Notes: a model not told the origin generated them from the letters alone. Counted from the stretch's first letter, positions 1 through 6,391 are shown. The stretch is 7,192 nt of DNA from an uncultured Gemmataceae bacterium (GCA_937922175.1 CAKZUU010000394.1:1-7192), one strand, 5' to 3'. Numbers and translations: made by a program.

Positions 1-48
1 ACGCCGGGTCCGATGACGTAAAGCCAGGGCACCTTTGTCAGGCTCGGC

Positions 49-77
49 TAGACGTGTTGCAGCGAAAAAGGTATACC
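49..77 (+). promoter_or_regulatory. Possible sigma-70-type promoter for the small membrane protein gene
   Basis: TAGACG (49-54) and TATACC (72-77) are separated by 17 bases and each match four of six bases of the -35 and -10 consensus. The position, about 58 bases before the ATG at 135, is suitable. The match is modest and could be chance. The rest of bases 1-134 shows no recognisable gene: the three forward frames close at 14-16, 19-21 and 87-89, or run on only as a shadow of the next gene. The tail of an upstream gene cannot be excluded. Confidence 0.25.
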
Positions 78-121
78 TCCCGTTCGTGAGGCAAGTCAGA
101 AGGGAAGCACGAGTCAGAAAC

Positions 122-128
122 AAGGAGG
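122..128 (+). promoter_or_regulatory. Strong Shine-Dalgarno site deciding the start at 135
   Basis: AAGGAGG lies six bases before the ATG at 135. It is the only near-perfect Shine-Dalgarno sequence in the window and fixes the start codon of the small membrane protein. Confidence 0.85.
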
Positions 129-134
129 CTCGCC

Positions 135-503
135 ATGCGAAACATCTTGGCCTTTATCGGCGCGGCCGTGGTCGTCTTCCTTGGTGCGGGTTGGTATCTT
201 GGCTGGTATCAGGTCACGTCTCAAAGCGCGGGGCCAGGGCGGTCTCGCCTGCAAGTCGACATCAATCGCGATAAGATTAGCGAGGACATCAAACGCGGAG
301 CCGAGGGCGTTCAAGAGGCGTTGGAAAAAGCTCGTAAGTCCGACATCGTACCCCCAGCGGACACGAACAAACCCGGAGCTACCCTGACTCCCCCGACGAC
401 ATCCCCCGAGCGGTCCGGAAACAACCAATCCGCCGCGCTTCAGAACCGAGAGTTGATCCGCACAATCCTCGTGGACGGCTGGTTGGCCCCGGAACGGAAA
501 TAA
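135..503 (+). CDS. Small membrane-anchored protein of unknown function (122 aa)
   Basis: I do not recognise a named family. Residues about 3-24 form one hydrophobic segment rich in Ala, Val, Gly and Trp, followed directly by polar sequence. This suggests a single-pass inner-membrane anchor or uncleaved signal with the rest outside the cytoplasm. Residues 40-69 are charged and probably helical, with many Lys, Arg, Glu and Asp. Residues 72-98 are rich in Pro, Thr, Ser and Asn and look disordered. The tail (99-122) is again possibly helical. The start is supported by an AAGGAGG site six bases upstream. The gene stands alone on this strand, converges on uvrC, and is followed by a plausible terminator at 544-582. 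Short anchor-plus-linker proteins of this shape are common in planctomycetes, but no function can be given. That it is a real gene is likely from the ribosome site and the anchor. Confidence 0.8.
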   Translation: MRNILAFIGAAVVVFLGAGWYLGWYQVTSQSAGPGRSRLQVDINRDKISEDIKRGAEGVQEALEKARKSDIVPPADTNKPGATLTPPTTSPERSGNNQSAALQNRELIRTILVDGWLAPERK

Positions 504-543
504 CTTCTCCCGCTGAGGATGCCCGGCCGAACCATAGACTCTC

Positions 544-582
544 CGGTGAGCACCTCAGGTGTCGTCACCGCGAATCTTTTTT
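544..582 (+). terminator. Probable rho-independent terminator for the 135-503 gene
   Basis: Bases 544-549 (CGGTGA) pair perfectly with 565-570 (TCACCG). Inside, 551-554 pairs with 558-561 around a three-base loop. A run of six T (577-582) follows six bases after the stem. Read on the plus strand this serves the small membrane protein gene ending at 503. The structure lies largely inside the last codons of the convergent uvrC gene. The gap between stem and T run is longer than ideal. Confidence 0.5.
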
Positions 583-1877
583 CGCTGTAGCAAATGGTGG
601 TAATGCTGGGCAAATCGATGGGCTTCATCTCGGACGCTTTGCAGCAACCGTAGGGCCGACGCATGACGACTCAGCCGAATCGGCTCGGCATCTCCTGGCC
701 GATAAATTTCTTCCTCCCGTTTGGCCAAGGAGATGAGCGTGGGCGGCTCGATGTCGAGTAGTCGGAGAGCTTCCAGGGCAGCATTGAGTTGACCCTTTCC
801 GCCGTCGATCAGCAAGATGTCGGGAAAGACGCTTTCTTCGTCACGCAAGCGGCGGAACCGACGGAAGACAACCTCTCGGATCGAGGCGAAATCATCGACT
901 CCACCGATGGATTTCATTTTGAACCGCCGATAGCCGGGCTTGAACGGCGTGCCGTCGATAAACGTCACCAGCGAGGCCACCGTGTCGGCCCCCTGAAAGT
1001 GCGCGATGTCGACGCCCTCGATGACCCGAGGCAGATGAGGCAGGCCCAGCACACGTTTCAGACCGAGCAACCCTTTCCGTGGGTTAATGTGAAAGACATG
1101 AGGTTGAAGGTCAGGATCGTTGGGCCCGCGCATCTCCAGCTTGCGGAGCGCTTCGATGTCATCGCGCAATTGAGCCGCCCTCTCAAATTGAAGAGCCTCG
1201 GCAGCTTCACGCATCTCGCGGCGCATGCGGCGAATGAGTCGATCTTTTTTCCCTTCCAACACCCAACACAGAGCTCGGATCTGTTTGCGGTACTCCTCAC
1301 GTGACACACGAAAGTTGCACGGGGCCGTGCATTGTCGAATATTGTGCAGCAAGCAGGGGCGAAACCAGCGCCAGCGTTCCTCAGTGCTTTTAATGTCGAG
1401 TTGACAGGTGCGGAACTGGAAGATGCGTTGCAACACTTGGATCGCCAGCCGCAGCCCCCGAGCGCTGGTGAAAGGACCGTACAATCGGACCCCGCGCTGC
1501 CGGGGCTTCCGCGTATATTCGACCCGGGGAAACTCCTCGCGCACCCGGATTTGCAAATAGGGAAACGATTTATCGTCCTTGAGCTCTTTGTTGAAACGCG
1601 GTTGCGAATCTTTGACGAGCCGAGCCTCCATCAGCAAGGCATCGACTTCGCTATCCGTCGGGATGTAGTCGATATCGGCGATGTGCTTGACGAGCTCGGC
1701 AGTGCGATGATCCTGCGCCGCCGCCTTGAGGAAATACGAAGACGCTCGGCTGCGAAGGTTCTTCGCCTTGCCGATGTAAATAACGACCCCTTGGGCGTCT
1801 TTCATGAGGTAGACGCCAGGAGTCGTCGGGAAGTTCTTCACCTTGTCGGCCGGATGGAGCGGTTGGTCACTTTCCAT
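555..1877 (-). CDS. uvrC: Excinuclease ABC subunit C, compact form (440 aa)
   Basis: UvrC makes the two incisions flanking a DNA lesion marked by UvrA and UvrB in nucleotide excision repair. Numbered from the ATG at 1877, the GIY-YIG nuclease is at the N terminus (GVY 21-23, YIG 34-36, Arg42, Glu84, Asn96). Four cysteines (158, 175, 183, 187) match the iron-sulfur ligand pattern described for UvrC. A UVR (UvrB-binding) motif lies at about 213-247. The RNase H-like endonuclease domain follows from about 285, with Asp290 (GVDIAH), Asp328/329, Asp358 (LIDGGKGQ) and His420 (RDEAH) in the expected places. The protein is short: bacterial UvrC usually has about 550-610 residues. The stretch between UVR and endonuclease is only about 40 residues, and translation stops about 20 residues after His420, so the C-terminal helix-hairpin-helix domain is absent. 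A GTG at 1925 would add 16 residues, but it has no usable ribosome site, and the ATG matches the family's N terminus. Confidence 0.93.
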   Translation of the reverse strand: MESDQPLHPADKVKNFPTTPGVYLMKDAQGVVIYIGKAKNLRSRASSYFLKAAAQDHRTAELVKHIADIDYIPTDSEVDALLMEARLVKDSQPRFNKELKDDKSFPYLQIRVREEFPRVEYTRKPRQRGVRLYGPFTSARGLRLAIQVLQRIFQFRTCQLDIKSTEERWRWFRPCLLHNIRQCTAPCNFRVSREEYRKQIRALCWVLEGKKDRLIRRMRREMREAAEALQFERAAQLRDDIEALRKLEMRGPNDPDLQPHVFHINPRKGLLGLKRVLGLPHLPRVIEGVDIAHFQGADTVASLVTFIDGTPFKPGYRRFKMKSIGGVDDFASIREVVFRRFRRLRDEESVFPDILLIDGGKGQLNAALEALRLLDIEPPTLISLAKREEEIYRPGDAEPIRLSRHASALRLLQSVRDEAHRFAQHYHHLLQRKKIRGDDT

Positions 1878-1930
1878 GTTCGTCTTGATTTTAATACCAA
1901 GGGCCTTTCCGCGGAAGTCACGCACCTCTC

Positions 1931-1936
1931 TATAAT
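1931..1936 (+). promoter_or_regulatory. Perfect -10 box, probable leaderless start of the 1943 gene
   Basis: TATAAT at 1931-1936 is followed by six bases and then the ATG at 1943. The expected transcription start therefore falls on, or within a base or two of, the A of the start codon. There is no Shine-Dalgarno sequence before this ATG, which fits leaderless translation. No convincing -35 box lies 16-18 bases upstream. Confidence 0.5.
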
Positions 1937-1942
1937 GACGGC

Positions 1943-2848
1943 ATGCCGTCTCGTACCCTGTCGCTCTTCATTTTGATCTTCTGGCTAGGCACTTTGGGCT
2001 GGTTCACCCGCCGGGAGTTGTGGCCCGCGCTGTTTCCGGGTGATGCTCCCCCGTTTGTGATCGATTTGGGCGATGAAGTCACCGCGCAATTCTCCGGACC
2101 CAACGCCCGCCGAGACGTCCTCTGGAGCATCCAACGCAACGACGAGCCCATTGGGATGGCCGAGACTCGCTTGCGGTACTTCAAGGAGGACGACACGTTC
2201 GAGATGGTGTCGCGTGTCACGAATCTTCTGATCAAAAGTCTGCTGCAGGTCGAAATCCCGGAGTTCGAGAACGCATATCGCGTGAACCGACAAGGAGAGT
2301 TGCGCCATTTACGAATGGCCGGACAGATGAAAATCCGCGTGCTCGGCTTCACGCTGACGGGCTCCGTGGAACTCACGGGTGAGGTCCGTGACGACAAGTT
2401 GTATCGGCAGGGAACCTTGAAACTGACCGGCTGGGGAACGATCCGCCCCCGCTTCGAGGTGATCGATGCGCCGCGCGGCAGCGTGCTGAATCCGATGCAC
2501 CCGGTTCCGAAGGTGCACGTCCGTCCCGGGATGCGCTGGCGGATGCCAGTGATCGATCCCCTCGCAGATGCCGTCGAGCCGGTGTTGCAGGCGCTGGTGG
2601 AGCAGGTTCGGCCCGGGGAACCTTTGGATCTGAAAAAGCTGATTCCCCCACGTTCGCCCTTCCTCGACGCTGAGGTGCTCGACGAACGTGTCGAGGTCGA
2701 GTACAACCGCGAGATATTCCGATGCATCGTGATCGAATTTCGAGGCGATGGTCGCACGGCCCGAACCTTCGTTCGTGAGAGCGACGGAGCCGTTTTACGC
2801 CAAGAAGCTTTCACTCAGGGCGAACGGATCGCCCTTATTCGTCTATGA
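1943..2848 (+). CDS. Membrane-anchored protein of unknown function, coupled to an ABC ATPase (301 aa)
   Basis: I do not recognise a named family. Residues 5-20 are hydrophobic and follow a short N terminus with one Arg, giving a signal anchor or uncleaved signal peptide. The remainder is probably outside the cytoplasm. From about residue 38 the sequence alternates hydrophobic and charged residues in a way that suggests a beta-rich fold. It includes a stretch resembling the 'substrate or cofactor with IG' strands of periplasmic beta proteins (61-90), a Pro- and Met-rich centre (181-204), and a closing strand pair near 258-290 (FRGDG ... SDGAVLRQE). The ATG at 1943 places the anchor at the very N terminus and is chosen for that reason. 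The TGA stop overlaps the ATG of the ABC ATPase (ATGA, 2845-2848), so the two are very likely co-translated. It may be an accessory or substrate-binding part of that transporter, but this is inference from position only. Confidence 0.85.
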   Translation: MPSRTLSLFILIFWLGTLGWFTRRELWPALFPGDAPPFVIDLGDEVTAQFSGPNARRDVLWSIQRNDEPIGMAETRLRYFKEDDTFEMVSRVTNLLIKSLLQVEIPEFENAYRVNRQGELRHLRMAGQMKIRVLGFTLTGSVELTGEVRDDKLYRQGTLKLTGWGTIRPRFEVIDAPRGSVLNPMHPVPKVHVRPGMRWRMPVIDPLADAVEPVLQALVEQVRPGEPLDLKKLIPPRSPFLDAEVLDERVEVEYNREIFRCIVIEFRGDGRTARTFVRESDGAVLRQEAFTQGERIALIRL

Positions 2849-3600
2849 GTGATCCTCCCCCCTTGATGATCGAACTGGATCACGTCACGAAGCGTTACGG
2901 CACCAAACTCGCCGTCGACGATTTGTGTCTGTCCATTCACGCGGGTGAGCTTTTTGCCTGTTTGGGACCGAACGGGGCGGGAAAAACAACGACGATCAAA
3001 ATGCTGGTCGGACTGCTGTTCCCAAGCTCCGGCTCGGTGCGAGTCGGCGGCTTCGATCTGCAACGACAGGGCGACGACGCGCGCCGCCTCATCAGCTACC
3101 TGCCCGACGTTCCCTATTTGTACGAAAAACTGACCGGCCGCGAGTTCCTTTGGTTTATCGCGGAAATGTATGGCATGGATCGATCGCTCGCTGCCCGCAA
3201 AATCGACCAGGTGATCGAGCAATTTGAATTAGACCCGTTCGTCGATGACCTGACGGAACGGTACTCCCACGGCATGCGGCAACGGACGGTCTTCGCCTCC
3301 GCCCTGTTACACGAGCCCCAAGTCCTCATTGTCGACGAACCGACGGTTGGTCTCGATCCGGCGAGCGTCCGAAAACTCAAAAACATCTTGCTCGACCTCA
3401 CGCGCCAAGGTGCGACGGTGTTTCTTTCGACCCACTCGTTGGACATTGTGCAGGAATTGGCGAGCCGAATCGGTATCATTCATCGAGGTCGCCTGATCGG
3501 TTGTGGCACGCTCGAAGCCCTCCGCAAACAAGCGGCCCACGACGGCTCCCTCGAGGACGTCTTTCTCAAGCTCACCGAAGAGGAACCATCGATCGGTTGA
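2845..3600 (+). CDS. ABC transporter ATP-binding protein, ABC-2 export type (251 aa)
   Basis: This is a complete nucleotide-binding subunit that would hydrolyse ATP on the cytoplasmic side of an ABC transporter. Walker A is GPNGAGKT (41-48). The signature region is YSHGMRQR (140-147), replacing the LSGGQ form as is usual in the export (NatA/DRA-like) group. Walker B with the D-loop is LIVDEPTVGLDP (161-172), and the switch histidine is His197 (LSTHS). At the Q-loop the sequence reads YLPDVP (85-90), so the usual Gln is an Asp. The C terminus (SLEDVFLKLTEE, about 235-246) is typical of this group. The length is normal for a single-domain subunit. The start is an ATG overlapping the upstream stop codon. 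No membrane-spanning permease follows, so the partner must be encoded elsewhere or be unusual. The substrate cannot be told from the sequence. Confidence 0.95.
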   Translation: MSDPPPLMIELDHVTKRYGTKLAVDDLCLSIHAGELFACLGPNGAGKTTTIKMLVGLLFPSSGSVRVGGFDLQRQGDDARRLISYLPDVPYLYEKLTGREFLWFIAEMYGMDRSLAARKIDQVIEQFELDPFVDDLTERYSHGMRQRTVFASALLHEPQVLIVDEPTVGLDPASVRKLKNILLDLTRQGATVFLSTHSLDIVQELASRIGIIHRGRLIGCGTLEALRKQAAHDGSLEDVFLKLTEEEPSIG

Positions 3601-3622
3601 GCGAGCGGATGGGCCGATCGAT
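3588..3622 (+). repeat. Perfect 9-bp inverted repeat around the ABC gene stop codon
   Basis: ATCGATCGG (3588-3596) pairs perfectly with CCGATCGAT (3614-3622) around a 17-base loop that contains the TGA stop of the ABC ATPase gene. There is no T run after it, so it is not a standard terminator. It could stabilise the 3' end of the upstream message. Confidence 0.5.
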
Positions 3623-3629
3623 AGAACTC

Positions 3630-3648
3630 AAGCGGCCAGCGGCCGTTT
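3630..3648 (+). terminator. Tight GC-rich hairpin between the ABC and M32 genes, weak terminator candidate
   Basis: Bases 3630-3637 pair with 3641-3648 around the three-base loop AGC. This gives eight pairs including one G-T pair, with a GGCC core. Only three T follow the core, all inside the stem, so termination would be partial at best. The hairpin lies 27 bases before the ATG of the M32 gene and may reduce read-through or process the message. Confidence 0.35.
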
Positions 3649-3675
3649 CGGCGTATCGCGTTCAGGGACACCGCC

Positions 3676-5178
3676 ATGCATCCCTATCGGAACTTGATGA
3701 ACCATTTGCGGGAGACGGCGATTCTCAATTCATGCGCGGCCTTGTTGGGCTGGGACGAGAGAACGTACATGCCTCGGGCCGGATCGGCCCATCGCGCCGA
3801 ACAACTTGCGCTGTTGGCACGCTGGTCGCATGAACGTCTCACCGCCCCGCACGTCGGCGAATGGCTCTCGGAGTTAGACGCGGTGACGCTGGATCCAGAC
3901 CAGGCGGCCAATGTCCGTGAGATCCGGCGAAGCTATCGGCGAGCCATTCGACTCCCGGCGCGTTTGGTCGAAGAACTTGCACGCGTGACGACGCAAGCGC
4001 AACAAATTTGGGTCGACGCCCGAACCTCGAACGACTTCTCGCGTTTTCTACCGTGGCTGGAACGGATCATCGCCTTGAAACGAGAAGAGGCGCAGGCGCT
4101 CGGCGAAGGGAGCGAACCATATGACTCCCTTTTGGAGGAGTACGAACCCGGCGCGACAGTGCAACGCATCGACTCGGTATTTCAAGCCTTGGCGACGGAA
4201 CTGGTGCCCTTCGTCTCACGACTCCTGGAGGCGCCCCGGCAACCCGACGAGTCGATCCTGAGACAAGATTTTCCCGTGCCGGCACAGGAGCATTTCGGTC
4301 GAACCGTCGCCGAAGCGATCGGGTTCCATTTCGAGGCGGGTCGTTTGGATGTCACCGCACATCCGTTCTGTACGGGAATCGGGCCGGGCGATTGCCGCCT
4401 CACGACCCGATATCATCCCACGCATTTCAGCGAAGGATTCTTCGGCATCTTACACGAATGCGGTCACGGGATTTACGAACAGAATCTGCCCGCCGAGCAT
4501 TTCGGGACACCGCTCGGCACGGCCTGCTCGCTGGGAATCCATGAGTCGCAATCGCGACTCTGGGAGAACTTTGTCGGCCGAAGTTTTGAATTTTGGGAGT
4601 TCTACTTCCCGAAGGCGCAACAGGTCTTCGCTTCGTTGCACCATGTTCGTTTGGACGACTTCATCTTGGCCATTAATCGCGTGGGTCGGACCTTCATTCG
4701 CGTGGAGGCTGACGAAGTCACGTATAACTTGCACATCATCCTGCGTTTCGAGTTAGAGCAAAAACTCATTCGGGGCGAATTGTCGCCGGGCGACGTGCCC
4801 TTGGCCTGGAACGAACGATTCCACGACTTGCTGGAGATCACGCCACCGAGTGACACTCTCGGTTGTCTGCAAGACATTCATTGGAGTTTTGGCGGAATCG
4901 GGTATTTCCCCACTTACACGCTGGGCAACCTCTATGCCGCACAATTTATGGAGGCAGCGCAACGGGATCTGGGCGAATCGGAGCTGCGCGACGACTTTCG
5001 GCAAGGTCGCTTCAACCGGCTACGAGACTGGTTGGTCACCAAGATTCATCGCCACGGACAACGATACCGTGCCGAAGAATTGTGCCAACGAGTGACCGGA
5101 GCCGCTCTGAGTCACCACCCGTTCATGCGATATTTGCGGGCGAAATACGCTCGTCTGTACGGAGTCTCACCAGACTGA
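3676..5178 (+). CDS. M32 family (Taq-type) metallocarboxypeptidase (500 aa)
   Basis: Enzymes of this family are cytoplasmic zinc carboxypeptidases that remove C-terminal residues from peptides. The zinc motif HECGH is at 260-264, with His260, Glu261 and His264. The third ligand is Glu290 in GIHES, 26 residues on. Other family motifs are in order: DxRxTTRY at 239-246, IRVEADEV at 341-348 and GCLQDIHW at 396-403. The last leads into the usual GGIGYFPTYTLGN stretch. The N terminus (HLRETA ... LLGWDERTYMP) also matches the family, and the length of about 500 is typical. No signal peptide or membrane segment is seen. The ATG at 3676 has an AGGGA site (3664-3668) seven bases upstream. The gene lies 75 bases after the ABC gene, with two hairpins between, so co-transcription is possible but not assured. 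Its last 56 bases are also coding on the other strand for the end of psuG. Confidence 0.96.
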   Translation: MHPYRNLMNHLRETAILNSCAALLGWDERTYMPRAGSAHRAEQLALLARWSHERLTAPHVGEWLSELDAVTLDPDQAANVREIRRSYRRAIRLPARLVEELARVTTQAQQIWVDARTSNDFSRFLPWLERIIALKREEAQALGEGSEPYDSLLEEYEPGATVQRIDSVFQALATELVPFVSRLLEAPRQPDESILRQDFPVPAQEHFGRTVAEAIGFHFEAGRLDVTAHPFCTGIGPGDCRLTTRYHPTHFSEGFFGILHECGHGIYEQNLPAEHFGTPLGTACSLGIHESQSRLWENFVGRSFEFWEFYFPKAQQVFASLHHVRLDDFILAINRVGRTFIRVEADEVTYNLHIILRFELEQKLIRGELSPGDVPLAWNERFHDLLEITPPSDTLGCLQDIHWSFGGIGYFPTYTLGNLYAAQFMEAAQRDLGESELRDDFRQGRFNRLRDWLVTKIHRHGQRYRAEELCQRVTGAALSHHPFMRYLRAKYARLYGVSPD

Positions 5179-6049
5179 GAGCTATCGAAGCGGCCAAACG
5201 AGCGTTCGCCAAGATCAACTGACGATTCACCTCAAGCGTTTTCCCACTGGTGAAGCTGGCCAGTTTGGCGAGCAGGGCGGGAGTGACGAGAGGCCCGTGC
5301 TCGTGAGTTTCCGCTTGGGCGGCGTGATAGGCGGCCTCGAATTCTTCAGCCGAAAGGGCGACCTCCTCGGCGACCGGTTGAGCGATGAGCACCCCCCGCC
5401 CGCCCCAAGCCCAATGCAGTTGGAGGAAACCCGCAACTTCGATGGCCGAGTCAAATCGAGCTTGCACGGGCAGTCCGCTGGAATGAAGAAAAAATGCAGG
5501 AAACGTCGACGTTCCAAAACCCAAAACGGGAATCCCGAGAGTCTCCATCATCTCCAGGGTTTTTGGAATGTCCAAGACGCTTTTCGCGCCCGCACAGACC
5601 ACAGCGACGGGCATCCGGCTGAGTTCCAGTAAGTCAGCGGAAATGTCGAACGAGTGTTCCGCGCCCCGATGGACTCCTCCGATGCCTCCCGTCGCGAAGA
5701 CGTGAATCCCGGCTCGAGCCGCCAACAGCATGGTGCCGGCCACCGTCGTCGCTGCGGTGAGTTTCTTCGCCATCACCACTGCAATGTCTCGCCGCGACGC
5801 TTTCTCCACGTGCGAACTGCTGGCCAACCGTTCGATCTCCGCATTGGTCAGCCCAACAATCGGTTCGCCCTCGATAACCGCAATGGTCGCCGGGGTGACA
5901 CCTGCTCGACGAATAACTTCCTCTGCGGCGATGGCCGTCTCGTAGTTCACCGGCCAAGGTAAACCGTGGCTGATGAGCGTCGACTCCAGAGCCACCACCG
6001 GCACCCCTTGGCTCAGGCTATCGGCGATGGCGGGGCGAATCGTCAGCAT
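5123..6049 (-). CDS. psuG: Pseudouridine-5'-phosphate glycosidase (308 aa)
   Basis: PsuG splits pseudouridine 5'-phosphate reversibly into uracil and ribose 5-phosphate, the second step of pseudouridine breakdown in the cytoplasm. Family motifs run the full length: ALESTLISHGLP (20-31, with Glu22), EKASRRDI with Lys83, GTMLLAARAGI (105-115), FATGGIGGVHRGAE (118-131), DISADL (135-140), and CAGAKSVLDIPKTLE (152-166). Lys156 is in the position of the lysine that forms the Schiff base with the opened sugar. Next come GFGTSTFPAFF (177-187) and a C-terminal helix with NARLAA (282-287). The length is close to that of the E. coli enzyme (about 312). The ATG at 6049 leaves the short N terminus usual for the family. 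A good promoter lies just upstream at 6085-6113, but no clear Shine-Dalgarno site is seen. No pseudouridine kinase gene (psuK) adjoins it in the window. The last roughly 18 residues are encoded opposite the end of the M32 gene. Confidence 0.97.
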   Translation of the reverse strand: MLTIRPAIADSLSQGVPVVALESTLISHGLPWPVNYETAIAAEEVIRRAGVTPATIAVIEGEPIVGLTNAEIERLASSSHVEKASRRDIAVVMAKKLTAATTVAGTMLLAARAGIHVFATGGIGGVHRGAEHSFDISADLLELSRMPVAVVCAGAKSVLDIPKTLEMMETLGIPVLGFGTSTFPAFFLHSSGLPVQARFDSAIEVAGFLQLHWAWGGRGVLIAQPVAEEVALSAEEFEAAYHAAQAETHEHGPLVTPALLAKLASFTSGKTLEVNRQLILANARLAASIALSLVRLRTDERISPANIA

Positions 6050-6084
6050 GGAACGATACTCGAAAGCGACTTTGATCGACCCCC

Positions 6085-6113
6085 AGTATAACCGCTGACC
6101 CTCGCAATGTCAC
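6085..6113 (-). promoter_or_regulatory. Sigma-70-type promoter for psuG
   Basis: On the minus strand GTGACA (6113-6108) and TATACT (6090-6085) each match five of six consensus bases and are exactly 17 bases apart. Transcription would start near 6078, giving a leader of about 29 bases before the ATG at 6049. This is the best promoter in the window. Confidence 0.6.
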
Positions 6114-6250
6114 CACGGTCGACCCACTTCGTCCCGCGTCGCGTACGAAGTCTTGGTATTTTTTGTCTCAGCTTGAAAACTCGGAACATCGCACGCCCGG
6201 CCGTCGCCATCGCTCTGCCTTGCCTTTGCAGGAGTGGAGGACGACCATCG

Positions 6251-6274
6251 CTTCCCGCGCGGCTTCCCTCGCGG
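6251..6274 (+). repeat. Tandem 12-base repeat (two copies, one mismatch)
   Basis: CTTCCCGCGCGG (6251-6262) is followed directly by CTTCCCTCGCGG (6263-6274), identical at 11 of 12 bases. The same stretch can fold: CCCGCG (6254-6259) pairs with CGCGGG (6270-6275) around a ten-base loop. No T run follows, so it is not a standard terminator. Confidence 0.5.
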
Positions 6275-6391
6275 GTCGGCGAACCTCGTTGGCACAGCTG
6301 CTCGAACAAATCGCCCCATCCGTCGGCCCGTAAAAGAGACACGGTTCATCCAAGAATGTGAACGAAGGAACCCGCGACGAAGACTCACCGC

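Noticed and set aside
789..1304. Open frame of 171 residues on the plus strand opposite uvrC
   Set aside because: Shadow of the UvrC code; no family motif or start signal.
1878..1925. GTG at 1925 as the uvrC start, adding 16 residues
   Set aside because: The bases before it leave no proper spacing for a ribosome site. The ATG at 1877 gives the N-terminal length usual in UvrC.
1332..1976. Open frame of 214 residues on the plus strand opposite uvrC
   Set aside because: The minus strand carries clear UvrC motifs throughout. The long antisense frame is expected from the GC-rich third codon positions.
1930..2814. Open frame of 294 residues on the minus strand, opposite the membrane-anchored protein gene
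   Set aside because: Its translation is Ser- and Arg-rich with no domain or ribosome site. The plus-strand frame has a membrane anchor, a -10 box and coupling to the ABC gene.
3501..3833. Open frame of 110 residues bridging the ABC and M32 genes
   Set aside because: It runs out of frame through conserved parts of both genes and has no ribosome site.
4863..5222. Open frame of 119 residues over the end of the M32 gene
   Set aside because: Out of frame with the conserved M32 motifs; Arg- and Ser-rich shadow.
6126..6164. Seven-base stem (6126-6132 with 6145-6151) followed by a T run (6159-6164), resembling a plus-strand terminator
   Set aside because: Weak stem, 12-base loop, seven-base gap to the T run, and no plus-strand gene ends nearby. 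Probably chance.
6341..6375. GGTTCATCC resembling a tRNA T-loop
   Set aside because: No matching acceptor, D or anticodon arms around it.
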